Shown here piece by piece: positions 15,670 through 24,560 of a stretch of 54,145 nt of DNA. The translations under genes were made by a program, and so were the position numbers. Every line of letters begins with the position of its first letter. The stretch's first letter is position 1. Source of the DNA: CAYRSA01 sp964494845 (GTDB lineage: Bacteria > Patescibacteriota > Saccharimonadia > Saccharimonadales > JAGQNJ01); the NCBI GenBank assembly GCA_964494845.1, contig CAZBSC010000002.1, positions 1-54,145 on the forward strand. Reading direction: 5' to 3'. The notes under the pieces are model-generated. The model worked only from the letters and a program-made list of their open reading frames with translations. It made no database searches and was not told the DNA's origin.

Positions 15670-17793
15670 ATGGCAACAATAAATCCATTTGGAAAAGACA
15701 TAATAAAAGTAGAAACAGATTTTTGTGGGAAAAAGTTATCTTTAGAAGTAGGGCGTGTTGGTTTTAGGGCTACTGCCAGTGTTTTGGCGCGCTATGGGGA
15801 CACCGTGGTGCTGGGAACGGCTATGGTCAGCAATAAAAGTGCCTCAGGTTTTGATTATTTCCCGCTCAGCATCGACTATGAAGAAAAAATGTACGCCGCT
15901 GGGAAAATTAGTGGCTCTAGATTTATAAAAAGAGAGGGCCGCCCAAGTGATGATGCTATTCTTATAGGTCGCTTGATCGACCGCCCAATCCGTCCATTAT
16001 GGCCAAAAGGCTACCGCAACGAAGTCCAAGGTGTGGCCTCGGTAATGAGCATGGACCCTGACTTTCGACCAGACGCCATCGCTATGATCGCACTATCGAG
16101 TGCATTTATGCTGAGCGGAGCGCCATTTGACGGCCCTGTAGCTGGTGTTCGTATCGGAATGGTGGATGGCAAGCCGAAAGCTTTTGCTACACCAGAAGAG
16201 CTAAAAACAGGCAAACTAGATCTAGTTGTGGCTGGCACCGAGAACGGTGTGATGATGGTAGAGGCTGGCGCTTCAGAAGTCAGTGAAGAAGAAATGGCCG
16301 AAGCGATTGAATACGGATATAAAATGATTCAACCAGCTATAAAATTGCAACAAGAATTAGCCAAGAAAATTGGTGTCACACAACAAGATTATGAGCTAAT
16401 ATTGCCCGACAGTGACATTCAGGAACGTGTTGATACTTGGTTAGCCGGAAAACTAGGCGCAGGACTACGTATGCCATATCCAGAACGTAACGATCTAGTG
16501 AATAAACTGCGTGACTCAATGCACGAACATTTTACAGAAGAATTTGGTGAGGATTTTGCAGAACTAAAGGGTGATTACAACGACGCTTTCACTATGTCGC
16601 TACATAAAGATGTTAGGAAAGGAATTGTTGAAGACAATGCCCGCCCTGACGGCCGTGCTCTGACAGAAGTTCGACAATTGTCTAGCGAAATCGGAATATT
16701 GCCGAGAGCCCACGGATCTAGTCTATTTACTCGTGGCTTAACGCAGGCATTTAATATTGTGACATTGGCCCCACTTAGTTACGCCCAGATGGTAGATACT
16801 ATGGAAGGCAGTGGCGAACGACGCTATTTACATCACTATAATGCACCGGGTTGGACAGTGGGTGAAGTAAAACGACTAGGTTCCCCTGGTCGACGTGAAA
16901 TCGGTCATGGCTACCTAGCAGAGCGGGCCGTAACAGCTGTTTTGCCGTCCGAAGCAGAGTTTCCTTATACGATTCGTTCAGTAACCGAGATTATGAGCCA
17001 GAACGGTTCTACATCGATGGCTGCAACCTGCTCTAGCGTGTTGGCGCTAATGGATGCAGGTGTACCACTAAAACGTCCAGTCAGTGGTATTGCGATGGGA
17101 CTTATGGTAGATGGCGATAAAACCTATATTCTTAGTGACATTGCTGATGCAGAAGACTTTGCTGGCGATATGGATTTCAAAGTTACGGGTACCGAAAAAG
17201 GAATTACAGCTTTGCAGATGGATATGAAAGTTCACGGTCTGCCGGTTACAACGCTAAAAGAAGCGTTAATGCAGGGCAAAGAAGGTCGGGCACATATTCT
17301 AAAACATATGATAGAAACAATTGCCGAGCCAAAGAAAGAGATGAGCCCGTATGCGCCAAGAATCGATACTATAACCATTAATCCAGAAAAGATTAGGGAT
17401 GTTATAGGTAAGGGTGGCGAGATGATCAACAAGATTATCGCCGAAACAGGCGCCGAGATTGACATCAAGGACGATGGCACAGTTATGATTGCTAGCAACG
17501 ACCAGCTTTCACGTGACAAGGCAGTGCAGTGGGTAAAAATGCTGACAGCCGAGCCTGAAGTCGGAATGATTTATGAAAACTGTCGGGTGGTAAGCGTGCT
17601 AGACTTTGGTGCTTTTGTAGAAATCATGCCAGGCAAAGAAGGCTTGGTCCATGTTTCCGAACTTTCTGAGGAGCGCGTGAATAAGCCAAGCGATGTTATA
17701 TCCGTTGACGACCGCGTCACTGTAAAACTTCAGGCTATTGACGAAAAAGGCCGGCTAAACCTTAGCATGAAAGCCGCCAAGAAAAAGCAGTGA
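15670..17793 (+). CDS. pnp: Polyribonucleotide nucleotidyltransferase (PNPase)
   Basis: Phosphorolytic 3'-5' exoribonuclease that degrades mRNA. Two RNase PH-like cores are present. The second includes ARPDGRALTEVRQLSSEIG and GSGERRYLHHYNAPGWTVGE. A KH domain (about 565-625, IRDVIGKGGEMINKIIAETG) and an S1 domain (about 632-700, CRVVSVLDFGAFVEIMPGKE) follow. I set the start at ATG 15670 (707 aa) because AAAGGA lies seven bases upstream; an in-frame TTG at 15628 has no SD. With RNase J encoded 0.9 kb downstream, this region encodes the core RNA-decay enzymes. Confidence 0.97.
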   Translation: MATINPFGKDIIKVETDFCGKKLSLEVGRVGFRATASVLARYGDTVVLGTAMVSNKSASGFDYFPLSIDYEEKMYAAGKISGSRFIKREGRPSDDAILIGRLIDRPIRPLWPKGYRNEVQGVASVMSMDPDFRPDAIAMIALSSAFMLSGAPFDGPVAGVRIGMVDGKPKAFATPEELKTGKLDLVVAGTENGVMMVEAGASEVSEEEMAEAIEYGYKMIQPAIKLQQELAKKIGVTQQDYELILPDSDIQERVDTWLAGKLGAGLRMPYPERNDLVNKLRDSMHEHFTEEFGEDFAELKGDYNDAFTMSLHKDVRKGIVEDNARPDGRALTEVRQLSSEIGILPRAHGSSLFTRGLTQAFNIVTLAPLSYAQMVDTMEGSGERRYLHHYNAPGWTVGEVKRLGSPGRREIGHGYLAERAVTAVLPSEAEFPYTIRSVTEIMSQNGSTSMAATCSSVLALMDAGVPLKRPVSGIAMGLMVDGDKTYILSDIADAEDFAGDMDFKVTGTEKGITALQMDMKVHGLPVTTLKEALMQGKEGRAHILKHMIETIAEPKKEMSPYAPRIDTITINPEKIRDVIGKGGEMINKIIAETGAEIDIKDDGTVMIASNDQLSRDKAVQWVKMLTAEPEVGMIYENCRVVSVLDFGAFVEIMPGKEGLVHVSELSEERVNKPSDVISVDDRVTVKLQAIDEKGRLNLSMKAAKKKQ

Positions 17794-17811
17794 TAAACAA
17801 GGAATCTTAGA

Positions 17812-18036
17812 ATGGTTCAGAAAAAGAAGCTTCAGAAACAACCTGTACACCCGGCTCAAACACCAGGTGGTTACGTTACTACTGGTCTGATTATGTGGGT
17901 TATCGGCTATTTGCTTTCGGTTTTGGCAGTTGATAGCGGTAGTTTGTTGCAGTGGGCTGGAACGGCAATTGCATTTACCTGGGGATCAGTTCGAGTAATT
18001 CAGGGTGTTGTTCGGGCCCTGTCAGATAAAAAATAA
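17812..18036 (+). CDS. Small two-helix membrane protein
   Basis: No family recognised. This 74-aa protein has a basic N terminus (KKKLQKQ), two hydrophobic segments (about residues 24-42 and 46-64) joined by a short SGSLLQ turn, and a basic C terminus, so it should be a helical hairpin with both ends inside the cell. AAGGAAT gives a reasonable SD, and it follows pnp by 18 bases, ending one base before the UDG gene. It is co-transcribed with pnp and udg by spacing. The function is unknown. Confidence 0.65.
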   Translation: MVQKKKLQKQPVHPAQTPGGYVTTGLIMWVIGYLLSVLAVDSGSLLQWAGTAIAFTWGSVRVIQGVVRALSDKK

Positions 18037-18037
18037 T

Positions 18038-18604
18038 ATGAGCACAAAACAAGACCAATTAAACAAACTAAAGCAGCAGATTATTGATGATAATGTTTGC
18101 CCAGAATTATCAAAGTCTTCAACGCAGCTTGTTTACGGAGATGGCAACATTGATGCTGAACTCGTTTTTGTCGGAGAAGCTCCAGGCAAAAACGAAGACC
18201 TTCAGGGCTTACCATTTGTTGGCGCGGCCGGTAAGTTTTTGAATGAAATGCTCGAAACAATCGGGTTGAAACGAGGAGACGTTTATATCACGAACATCGT
18301 AAAGTACCGCCCTCCAAATAACCGAGATCCACTACCAGAAGAAAAAACCGCATTTTTACCATACTTGCGCAAGCAGATAGAAATAATAAAACCAAAGCTC
18401 ATTGTCACTCTTGGTAGGCATTCGATGGAATGTTTTCTACCAAGCCTGAAAATTAGCCAGGCACATGGTCAGCCGAAACGTTTACGTGGACAAGTTTATC
18501 TGCCACTGTTTCATCCGGCTGCCGCACTGTATAACGGAGGTCTGAGAAAAACTTTATTAGATGATTTTTCCAGGATTCCCAACATATTAAACGAAATTAA
18601 ATAA
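18038..18604 (+). CDS. Family 4-type uracil-DNA glycosylase lacking the iron-sulfur cysteines
   Basis: Removes uracil from DNA. Motif A is FVGEAPGKNED (44-54) and motif B is LFHPAAALYN (157-166), with PFVGAAGKFLNEML and YITNIVKYRPPNNRDP between, all typical of family 4. That family normally holds a [4Fe-4S] cluster with four Cys. Here only C21 remains: the first Cys of the N-terminal CxxC is absent, KCRPP has become KYRPP (Y90) and the fourth Cys position is F106. The start at 18038 is one base after the preceding stop; a longer frame from 18005 would overlap the 74-aa gene. Length is 188 aa, normal for the family. Confidence 0.9.
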   Translation: MSTKQDQLNKLKQQIIDDNVCPELSKSSTQLVYGDGNIDAELVFVGEAPGKNEDLQGLPFVGAAGKFLNEMLETIGLKRGDVYITNIVKYRPPNNRDPLPEEKTAFLPYLRKQIEIIKPKLIVTLGRHSMECFLPSLKISQAHGQPKRLRGQVYLPLFHPAAALYNGGLRKTLLDDFSRIPNILNEIK

Positions 18605-18635
18605 AACATTTTTTAAAAAGGAGATATTCAAAACA

Positions 18636-20717
18636 ATGAATACAAATAATAATAAACCCGGGACTAATAAACCGCCCCGGAACCAAAACAATAATCGGCC
18701 TAACAACCGAAATAACGCACCAAAAAGTGGTGGATTAGCCAGTTCGCGTGGGGCAGCTATTCGTGCTCAAAAGCGCAGTCTGGACGATGCTCGCAAGATG
18801 GTGGACCAATACAGTGCCGCCAAGCCAACAGAGGGCAAGTCGCGACGCGCAAACGTAATTACGGAAGATTTCGACAAGCTCAAGATTACTTTCTTAGGTG
18901 GACAAGAAGCTATTGGTGAGAAAAACATGCAAGTTATCGAGTGGCAAAACGATGCCATTATCCTCGATTGCGGAAACAGTCTAGGAATAGAACTGCCAGG
19001 TATCAACTACAGTATTGCTGACACGACTTACCTGGATGGTATAAAGCACAAAATTCGCGCTTACATTATAAGTCACGGGCACTTGGACCACCTCGGTGGA
19101 CTTAAACACATCGTGCCAAAGTACCAGGCTCCCATCTATGCATCCCGTTTCACTATGGGTGTAATTGAGAAATCATTCGAAGATGTACCGCAGGGGGCAG
19201 AACATTACACGCCTAAAACGGTTGTAATGAACATGGATAATCACGAAAGACTAAAAGTTGGATCATTCATGATTGAGCTAGTTCGCATAACTCACTCGGT
19301 TCCAGAATCTAGTGCAATTGTAGTAGATACGCCAATTGGGCGGATAATCAACACTGGTGACTGGCGTCTAGATCCAGAGCCACTCGACGAAAAGCCGACC
19401 GATGTTGTTCGTTTGAAACAGCTTGGGGAAGAAGGTGTTTTGTTGCTGATGAGTGACAGTACGGGGACGGATAAAGAGGGGCGGACACCTACCGAATCAA
19501 CCCTACAACAGAGTTTCCATGACGTTATTGGACAAGCGCACGGACGCGTTTTTGTTGCGATGTTCTCTAGTAACATGAACCGAACACAAATGGTGATTAA
19601 CGCTGCTGTGGCCGCTGGTAGAAAAGTCGCCCTCGATGGACGAGGCATGTTGGCATATTCTGAAATTGCTGTGCGCCAAGGGCTTTTGAAAGTTCCAAAA
19701 GGTACACTTATGGCTATGCGGGATATTGCAAAAATCGCAGACGATAAAATATTGGTTATGTGTACTGGTGGTCAGGGGGAGCCAAATGCTGCTCTAACGC
19801 GTATGAGTGATGGAACTCACAGTCACATAAAATTGCATCCTGGCGATACGGTAGTTGTTAGCTCTACCCCAATACCGGGTAACGAAATTCGCTACCAGTT
19901 AATAGGCGACCAACTTACAGAGTTGGGCGTACATATATTCAGTCATCCAACACATGATATTGATGGTTGCGGGCCTCTGCACGTCTCGGGGCACGCACGC
20001 AGAGACGAATACAGAGAATTGCTACATATCGTTAAACCAACCTACTTTTTACCAATCTATGCAGGCGCCAGACACAGAAAGCGATACATTGAAATGGCTG
20101 TTGAAGAAGGTTGGAAACGGGATAGTACAATTCTAGCCAAGAACGGCGAAAGCATACTGCTAAGTTCTGGTAAGTGGGAGCGTGGGCCAGAGGCGCCATA
20201 TGGCACAATATTAGTCGACCAGACTGGTGCAGTTGTTAGTAACGTTGTTGTAAAAGACAGGGTAATTTTGGCCGAAGAGGGTATGGTGGCAGTGGTACTA
20301 ACTATTGACCGAAAGAGTGGTCAATTGCTAACTAGTCCAGATATATTAACTAGAGGATTCATCTATATCCGTGATTCTGAAGAGCTAATGACAGGGCTTC
20401 GAACAGAGCTACGGAGGGCAGTCTCACAGCGCTACAAACGAATTGATTTGGACCGTTTCAAGGCCGAACTGAAAGACCATGTTACACATTACTTGTATGA
20501 CCAGACACAGCGTTCGCCTATAGTCATACCTGTCGTGAACGTAATTAACGGCAGCAAAGCAAACGACAAGCCGACTAGCCAAAGGGCCAATAAAGACGGC
20601 CGTCCTGAGAAACCTCAAGAACAGGTAAAGTCTCCTGAAGATATAGCTGAAGAACAAAAACATCGATTTGAAGAAATGCGAGCTCGTTTGTTGAACCCAG
20701 ATTCTCGCCCAGAATAA
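18636..20717 (+). CDS. rnj: Ribonuclease J
   Basis: Metallo-beta-lactamase/beta-CASP ribonuclease with 5'-3' exo- and endonuclease activity for mRNA decay and rRNA maturation. The zinc motif SHGHLDHLGG is at about 146-155. Downstream motifs include INTGDWRLDPEP, LMSDSTGTDKEGRTPTE and the beta-CASP signature VSGHARRDEYRELL. At 693 aa it is longer than usual (about 555). It has an Asn/Pro-rich, basic N-terminal extension of ~70 residues and a charged C-terminal tail, both probably disordered and possibly RNA-binding. AAGGAGAT lies ten bases before the ATG. Transcription from its own leader or from pnp is equally possible. Confidence 0.96.
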   Translation: MNTNNNKPGTNKPPRNQNNNRPNNRNNAPKSGGLASSRGAAIRAQKRSLDDARKMVDQYSAAKPTEGKSRRANVITEDFDKLKITFLGGQEAIGEKNMQVIEWQNDAIILDCGNSLGIELPGINYSIADTTYLDGIKHKIRAYIISHGHLDHLGGLKHIVPKYQAPIYASRFTMGVIEKSFEDVPQGAEHYTPKTVVMNMDNHERLKVGSFMIELVRITHSVPESSAIVVDTPIGRIINTGDWRLDPEPLDEKPTDVVRLKQLGEEGVLLLMSDSTGTDKEGRTPTESTLQQSFHDVIGQAHGRVFVAMFSSNMNRTQMVINAAVAAGRKVALDGRGMLAYSEIAVRQGLLKVPKGTLMAMRDIAKIADDKILVMCTGGQGEPNAALTRMSDGTHSHIKLHPGDTVVVSSTPIPGNEIRYQLIGDQLTELGVHIFSHPTHDIDGCGPLHVSGHARRDEYRELLHIVKPTYFLPIYAGARHRKRYIEMAVEEGWKRDSTILAKNGESILLSSGKWERGPEAPYGTILVDQTGAVVSNVVVKDRVILAEEGMVAVVLTIDRKSGQLLTSPDILTRGFIYIRDSEELMTGLRTELRRAVSQRYKRIDLDRFKAELKDHVTHYLYDQTQRSPIVIPVVNVINGSKANDKPTSQRANKDGRPEKPQEQVKSPEDIAEEQKHRFEEMRARLLNPDSRPE

Positions 20718-20730
20718 GGGACATGCCAGT

Positions 20731-20759
20731 TTGACAAAAGTCGTATATTTTGCTATAAT
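20731..20759 (+). promoter_or_regulatory. Perfect consensus promoter upstream of ftsK
   Basis: TTGACA (20731-20736), a 17-base spacer ending in TGC (extended -10), and TATAAT (20754-20759). This is the only full-consensus promoter I found in the window. Its predicted start point falls on the ATG of a 9-codon ORF (20766), not on ftsK. Confidence 0.75.
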
Positions 20760-20765
20760 AAGTAT

Positions 20766-20795
20766 ATGTTGAAACTAGTAGTAACAGATGACTAA
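20766..20795 (+). CDS. Possible 9-codon leaderless leader peptide
   Basis: ATG at 20766 sits six bases after TATAAT and opens a short frame encoding MLKLVVTDD, ending in TAA at 20793-20795. It lies wholly upstream of ftsK (20818) and of a second -10 box. It may be a regulatory upstream ORF or a coincidence. Only its position relative to a perfect promoter supports it. Confidence 0.25.
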   Translation: MLKLVVTDD

Positions 20796-20800
20796 CCTGG

Positions 20801-20806
20801 TATAAT
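20801..20806 (+). promoter_or_regulatory. Second -10 box of ftsK
   Basis: TGG followed by TATAAT (extended -10) ends 11 bases before the ftsK ATG (20818). This would give a leader of about five bases. No -35 match is seen. Confidence 0.45.
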
Positions 20807-20817
20807 CTAAAACAGTT

Positions 20818-23013
20818 ATGGCTAAGAAAAAGAGAAAACAAACAAAGAAAAACATAAAGAACCAACCGCCTAAGGAGGATTCGAACTTTTGGCCTTTAGC
20901 TGGGGCCATCATAATGATGCTTTTGGCCATCTTCTTAATGCTTGGCGGGTTTGGGACGGGTGGGCCGTTACCTGAAAGCCTTTTCCACGGAGCATATTGG
21001 ACGCTGGGCTGGGCAGCATACCTGACTATCCCCGCATTAATATTCTTGGGCGTTCAAAAATTTACTAGCGAAGATAAGCAAATTCCGCTGGAGAAATCAG
21101 CAAGCGTACTGGCATTTTTAACATTTGTCGCCTGTTTGTTGCACACAATGTTTGTATCACAAGACGCATCCGGTGCGTATACCGGTAACGGCGGTGCGAT
21201 CGGGAAAACAATCGGTGGGGCAACACTCGGTGCCATTAACCAGATACCTGCTAGTATTATGTTTTTGGTTCTATCGTTGTTAGCCTTTTTCCTAGCAAGC
21301 GGTGTATCCCCAAAGGTATTGTTAAAAATTGGTGACTTATTCAAGAAAAGCGACAAGAAACCAGAGTTGGCCGATCTAAAGGACAAAGCCGAACACCCTG
21401 GTTTTCAACTTAACGAGGGTGTACCTGTCGAGCACAACTCTGGTCCTCGGCTATCTACATTGAAGAACACGGCGCAAAAGTTAAGTCCAAATGAAAACCA
21501 CGAGGCTCTTACGGTAGCTAGTGACCCACTTTGGAAATTTCCAAGTCTTGATTTATTGAATCAAAAACAAGACAAGGCCGATGCCGGCGATGTAGAGGGA
21601 AATGCCGAGATGATCAAGGAAAGTCTAGCTAATTTCAATATTGATGTTGAAATGGAAGGCGCTAATATTGGGCCTAGAGTAACTCAGTTTACTCTCAGGC
21701 CTCCAGCCGGCATCAAGTTAACCAGGATTAAGGCTCTAGAGGACAATTTGGCTCTAGATCTTGCGGCTCAGACTATACGTATCGAAGCACCGATTCCTGG
21801 AAAGCGAGCGGTGGGAATTGAGGTCCCCAATGTTAAACCGGCACATGTACGGATTAGCAGTATTCTACAGACACCCGAATGGAAAAACATGGACAGCCAC
21901 CTTGGCATTGTTATCGGTAAAGACATTTCGGGTACACCAATTGTTCGCTCTCTAGACAAGATGCCACATATGTTAGTAGCCGGGCAAACCGGTTCTGGTA
22001 AATCTGTCATGATTAATACGATTTTAACTTCTCTGTTATATAAAAACAGTCCGTCAGATCTGAAGCTGATTCTAGTAGACCCTAAACAGGTCGAGCTGAA
22101 ACCATATGACGGCATACCGCATTTACTCGCTCCTGTTATTACAGAACCAGAAAAGTGTATTAGCGCGCTAAAATGGACAGTTGCTGAGATGGAACGGCGA
22201 TATAAAGCACTCGCCGAGGTAAATAAGCGCAATATTGTCGAATACAACACACTTAAAAAAGAAGAGGGCATGCCGTACATAGTTATTGTAATTGACGAGT
22301 TGGCTGACCTAATGATGATGGCTGCTCGCGATGTGGAATCGCTGATAGTCCGAATCGCCCAGAAAGCGCGAGCCGTCGGTATTCACTTGATACTAGCTAC
22401 CCAAAGACCAAGCGTTGATGTAATCACCGGGCTTATTAAAGCCAACATTCCAGCTAGAATCGCATTTACCGTTGCTAGCCAGATTGACTCGAGGACAATT
22501 ATTGACCAAATGGGTGCCGAAAAACTGCTGGGGCAGGGTGATATGTTGCTATTGACAGCAGAAATGCCTAAGCCAAAACGTGTTCAGGGTGGGCTCATCA
22601 CGGATGAGGAAACAGCAAAAATCACGGAATTTATCAGGGAACAACGAGCACCAAATTATGACGAAGAAGTTGTTAGCCAGCCGGTTCAGATAGGCAATGG
22701 TCGCGGAGGCACAGTCTCTGACTATGGCGCAGCGGATGCCGATGACGATATGTGGAAGGACGCAATAAAAGTAGTTGTTGATAGCAGAAAAGCTAGCACT
22801 AGTTTGTTGCAGAGACGTTTAAGGGTTGGGTATGCCAGAGCAGCAAGGCTAGTTGAGGCTATGGAAGAGCAAGGAATCATTGGGCCGGCTGATGGATCTC
22901 GCCCGCGTGATGTTCTCGTCAACTCTGTTGATGAGGTTTTTGGAGCGGCAGAAACCCCACAACCAGAAGCAGTAATCGAACAGTCTGAAGATAAGATAGA
23001 AGAAGAGGTGTAA
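20818..23013 (+). CDS. ftsK: DNA translocase FtsK/SpoIIIE
   Basis: Septal ATPase that pumps chromosome ends into daughter cells. A basic N terminus is followed by about four membrane helices (about residues 22-165), a short linker, and the alpha/beta/gamma motor. Walker A is AGQTGSGKS (about 387-395) and Walker B is VIVIDELADLMM (about 488-499), followed by RIAQKARAVGIHLILATQRP. The C-terminal gamma winged helix (STSLLQRRLRVGYARAARLV) reads KOPS-type polarity sequences. At 731 aa it is the short, SpoIIIE-like form. Its stop overlaps the next ATG by one base. Confidence 0.97.
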   Translation: MAKKKRKQTKKNIKNQPPKEDSNFWPLAGAIIMMLLAIFLMLGGFGTGGPLPESLFHGAYWTLGWAAYLTIPALIFLGVQKFTSEDKQIPLEKSASVLAFLTFVACLLHTMFVSQDASGAYTGNGGAIGKTIGGATLGAINQIPASIMFLVLSLLAFFLASGVSPKVLLKIGDLFKKSDKKPELADLKDKAEHPGFQLNEGVPVEHNSGPRLSTLKNTAQKLSPNENHEALTVASDPLWKFPSLDLLNQKQDKADAGDVEGNAEMIKESLANFNIDVEMEGANIGPRVTQFTLRPPAGIKLTRIKALEDNLALDLAAQTIRIEAPIPGKRAVGIEVPNVKPAHVRISSILQTPEWKNMDSHLGIVIGKDISGTPIVRSLDKMPHMLVAGQTGSGKSVMINTILTSLLYKNSPSDLKLILVDPKQVELKPYDGIPHLLAPVITEPEKCISALKWTVAEMERRYKALAEVNKRNIVEYNTLKKEEGMPYIVIVIDELADLMMMAARDVESLIVRIAQKARAVGIHLILATQRPSVDVITGLIKANIPARIAFTVASQIDSRTIIDQMGAEKLLGQGDMLLLTAEMPKPKRVQGGLITDEETAKITEFIREQRAPNYDEEVVSQPVQIGNGRGGTVSDYGAADADDDMWKDAIKVVVDSRKASTSLLQRRLRVGYARAARLVEAMEEQGIIGPADGSRPRDVLVNSVDEVFGAAETPQPEAVIEQSEDKIEEEV

Positions 23014-23387
23014 TGCTTAGCCTTTTTGCGGGTTTTGTATGCGAAACATCGTACTATCCACAAATTTTGCTGAGTAGAATGATTTTCTGGTCGAGTGTTG
23101 TGGGTGCTGGTATCCTTATCTTCGTTAGTTTTAAAAAAATAAAAAACTGGTGGTTAAAGATTATATCCACAGCCGGTATTCTGTTAGCGCTCGTGACGGT
23201 GCTTTTTATAGCTACAGTTTTTGTCATTCCTTGGGGATGTAGCGTAAATCCACTCGACTTCTCGAAGCCAATTAATCCGAATTACGATCCTCGAAACTAT
23301 GGGCCCCCCACAACCGAAGAGGTACAACGCGATGCTTCACCCCAACCACCTAATGGGGTAGAGATATATAACGTTAATCCTCAATAG
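23013..23387 (+). CDS. Membrane protein, two or three helices
   Basis: No family recognised. In 124 aa it has hydrophobic segments at about 17-40 (ILLSRMIFWSSVVGAGILIFV) and 49-72, and possibly a partial one at the extreme N terminus. A C-terminal ~50-residue tail is rich in Pro and Asn (NPNYDPRNYGPPTTEE) and probably outside the membrane. The start overlaps the ftsK stop by one base, so it is translationally coupled to ftsK. A role with FtsK at the septum is only a positional guess. Confidence 0.65.
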   Translation: MLSLFAGFVCETSYYPQILLSRMIFWSSVVGAGILIFVSFKKIKNWWLKIISTAGILLALVTVLFIATVFVIPWGCSVNPLDFSKPINPNYDPRNYGPPTTEEVQRDASPQPPNGVEIYNVNPQ

Positions 23388-23391
23388 AGCA

Positions 23392-23420
23392 TTGACAATT
23401 TCTATCTGTTAAAGTAGAAT
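23392..23420 (+). promoter_or_regulatory. Promoter of the rpsF-ssb-rpsR operon
   Basis: TTGACA (23392-23397), 17-base spacer, TAGAAT (23415-23420). The predicted start point is near 23427, leaving a ~64-base structured leader before rpsF. Confidence 0.7.
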
Positions 23421-23440
23421 AAGTCTACTAATAAACCTCA

Positions 23441-23468
23441 GCTCGTTATCACTCAGGAGAACGGGCCG
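23441..23468 (+). promoter_or_regulatory. Leader hairpin with CCG, candidate S6:S18 binding site
   Basis: GCTCGTT (23441-23447) can pair with AACGGGC (23460-23466), seven pairs including one G-U, and the stem abuts a CCG at 23466-23468 followed by AAAG. The S6:S18 complex is known to repress rpsF operons in other bacteria by recognising a structured CCG-containing leader. The match here is suggestive only. Confidence 0.35.
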
Positions 23469-23490
23469 AAAGACCAAAGGAAGGAATTTT

Positions 23491-23865
23491 ATGCAGCAAT
23501 ATGAATTAGCAGTCGTATATGACCCTGGTCTCGAAGTGGACTTGTCTAAAGCCGAAGATCGAGTCAAAAAAATCGTTAGCGATAATAAGGGAAAAATCGT
23601 TAGTAATGATAATTGGGGCAAGCGAAAGCTTGCTTACCCAATAAACAAGCACGAACATGGTGTCTACGTGTTTTATATCGTAGAACTTGTTCCAACGTCA
23701 CTTGCGAAAGTTGAGAGTTCACTGAATATCACAAACGAGGTAATCCGCTATCTTATCGTTAGGCAAGACGAGAAAGAACTAGCAAAAGTGGCTGCAGCTA
23801 AAGCTGCAAAAGCTGAACGCGAGGCTAAACAAGAAGCTAAAGAAAACGAACCAAAAGAAGACTAA
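23491..23865 (+). CDS. rpsF: Small ribosomal subunit protein bS6
   Basis: 30S protein that pairs with S18 in the platform. The ferredoxin-like fold is recognisable from MQQYELAVVYDP, the GKRKLAYPINKHEHGVYVFY strand pair and the LNITNEVIRYLIVRQ end. The body is about 97 aa. A further ~27 residues form an Ala/Lys/Glu-rich helix-like tail (AAAKAAKAEREAKQEAKE), as in long S6 proteins. AAGGAAGGAA is the SD. It heads the operon rpsF-ssb-(63 aa)-rpsR. Confidence 0.96.
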   Translation: MQQYELAVVYDPGLEVDLSKAEDRVKKIVSDNKGKIVSNDNWGKRKLAYPINKHEHGVYVFYIVELVPTSLAKVESSLNITNEVIRYLIVRQDEKELAKVAAAKAAKAEREAKQEAKENEPKED

Positions 23866-23879
23866 GGGGGAATAGGGAT

Positions 23880-24353
23880 ATGGCAAAAAGTATTAACATG
23901 GTGACACTGATGGGTAACCTAACTAGGGACCCTGAACTGCGACAGACGCCGAATGGACAGAGTGTATGTAGCTTTAGTTTGGCGCTGAACCGTAGCTATA
24001 AAGACGCCAGCGGCGAGTGGAAAGAACTGACAGATTACGTAAATATTATTGCTTGGGCGGCTCTTGGCGAAAGAGTTTCGCAGTACCTAGCAAAAGGCCG
24101 TCGATGTTTAGTTGTTGGCCGACTTCAAAGCAGCAGCTGGGAACAAGATGGTCAAAAGCGAAGCAAAATCGAGGTTGTAGCCAATGATGTAACTTTTCTA
24201 GATGGACGTGGCGGGGATGGATCATACGAAGGCGGCGATAAGAGCTCCACATCACCAAGTCCGCAATCTACCAGCAGCAAAAAACAAGACGATGTCGTAA
24301 TTGAAGACATCGATGACAGTGCACCTATAAACTTAGACGACATCCCATTCTAG
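23880..24353 (+). CDS. ssb: Single-stranded DNA-binding protein
   Basis: An OB-fold SSB for replication and repair. The N-terminal domain (about 1-112) shows MVTLMGNLTRDPELRQTPNG, FSLALNRSYK and VNIIAWAALGERVSQYLAKG. A Ser/Lys/Asp-rich linker leads to the acidic tip DDIPF, which binds partner proteins. Length is 157 aa, typical. SD-like AAGGGGGAA lies in the 14-base gap after rpsF, as in the conserved rpsF-ssb-rpsR arrangement. Confidence 0.97.
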   Translation: MAKSINMVTLMGNLTRDPELRQTPNGQSVCSFSLALNRSYKDASGEWKELTDYVNIIAWAALGERVSQYLAKGRRCLVVGRLQSSSWEQDGQKRSKIEVVANDVTFLDGRGGDGSYEGGDKSSTSPSPQSTSSKKQDDVVIEDIDDSAPINLDDIPF

Positions 24354-24366
24354 CGAGTAAATATTT

Positions 24367-24558
24367 ATGAATAAAACCAAATTAGTCACAAGTTCAATAG
24401 CAATGTATTGCCTGGTTATAAGTTCGGGAATTATGATTGGTGGATTCATGGCCAACCCACCACAATATGGTTATCTCAAAGTGCTTTTTGGCCTAGGCAT
24501 TTTATTGAACATAGTTGCATTGATAGCATTTAATAACGTGCGGAAACAGGAGAAATAA
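24367..24558 (+). CDS. Small two-helix membrane protein inside the S6-SSB-S18 operon
   Basis: This 63-aa protein has two membrane helices (about residues 7-28 and 36-56), a short outside loop (ANPPQYGYLK) and a basic C terminus (NNVRKQEK). I recognise no family. It interrupts the otherwise universal ssb-rpsR adjacency, with gaps of 13 and 2 bases, so it must be co-transcribed and probably co-translated with rpsR. No SD is visible. The function is unknown. Confidence 0.6.
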   Translation: MNKTKLVTSSIAMYCLVISSGIMIGGFMANPPQYGYLKVLFGLGILLNIVALIAFNNVRKQEK

Positions 24559-24560
24559 TA

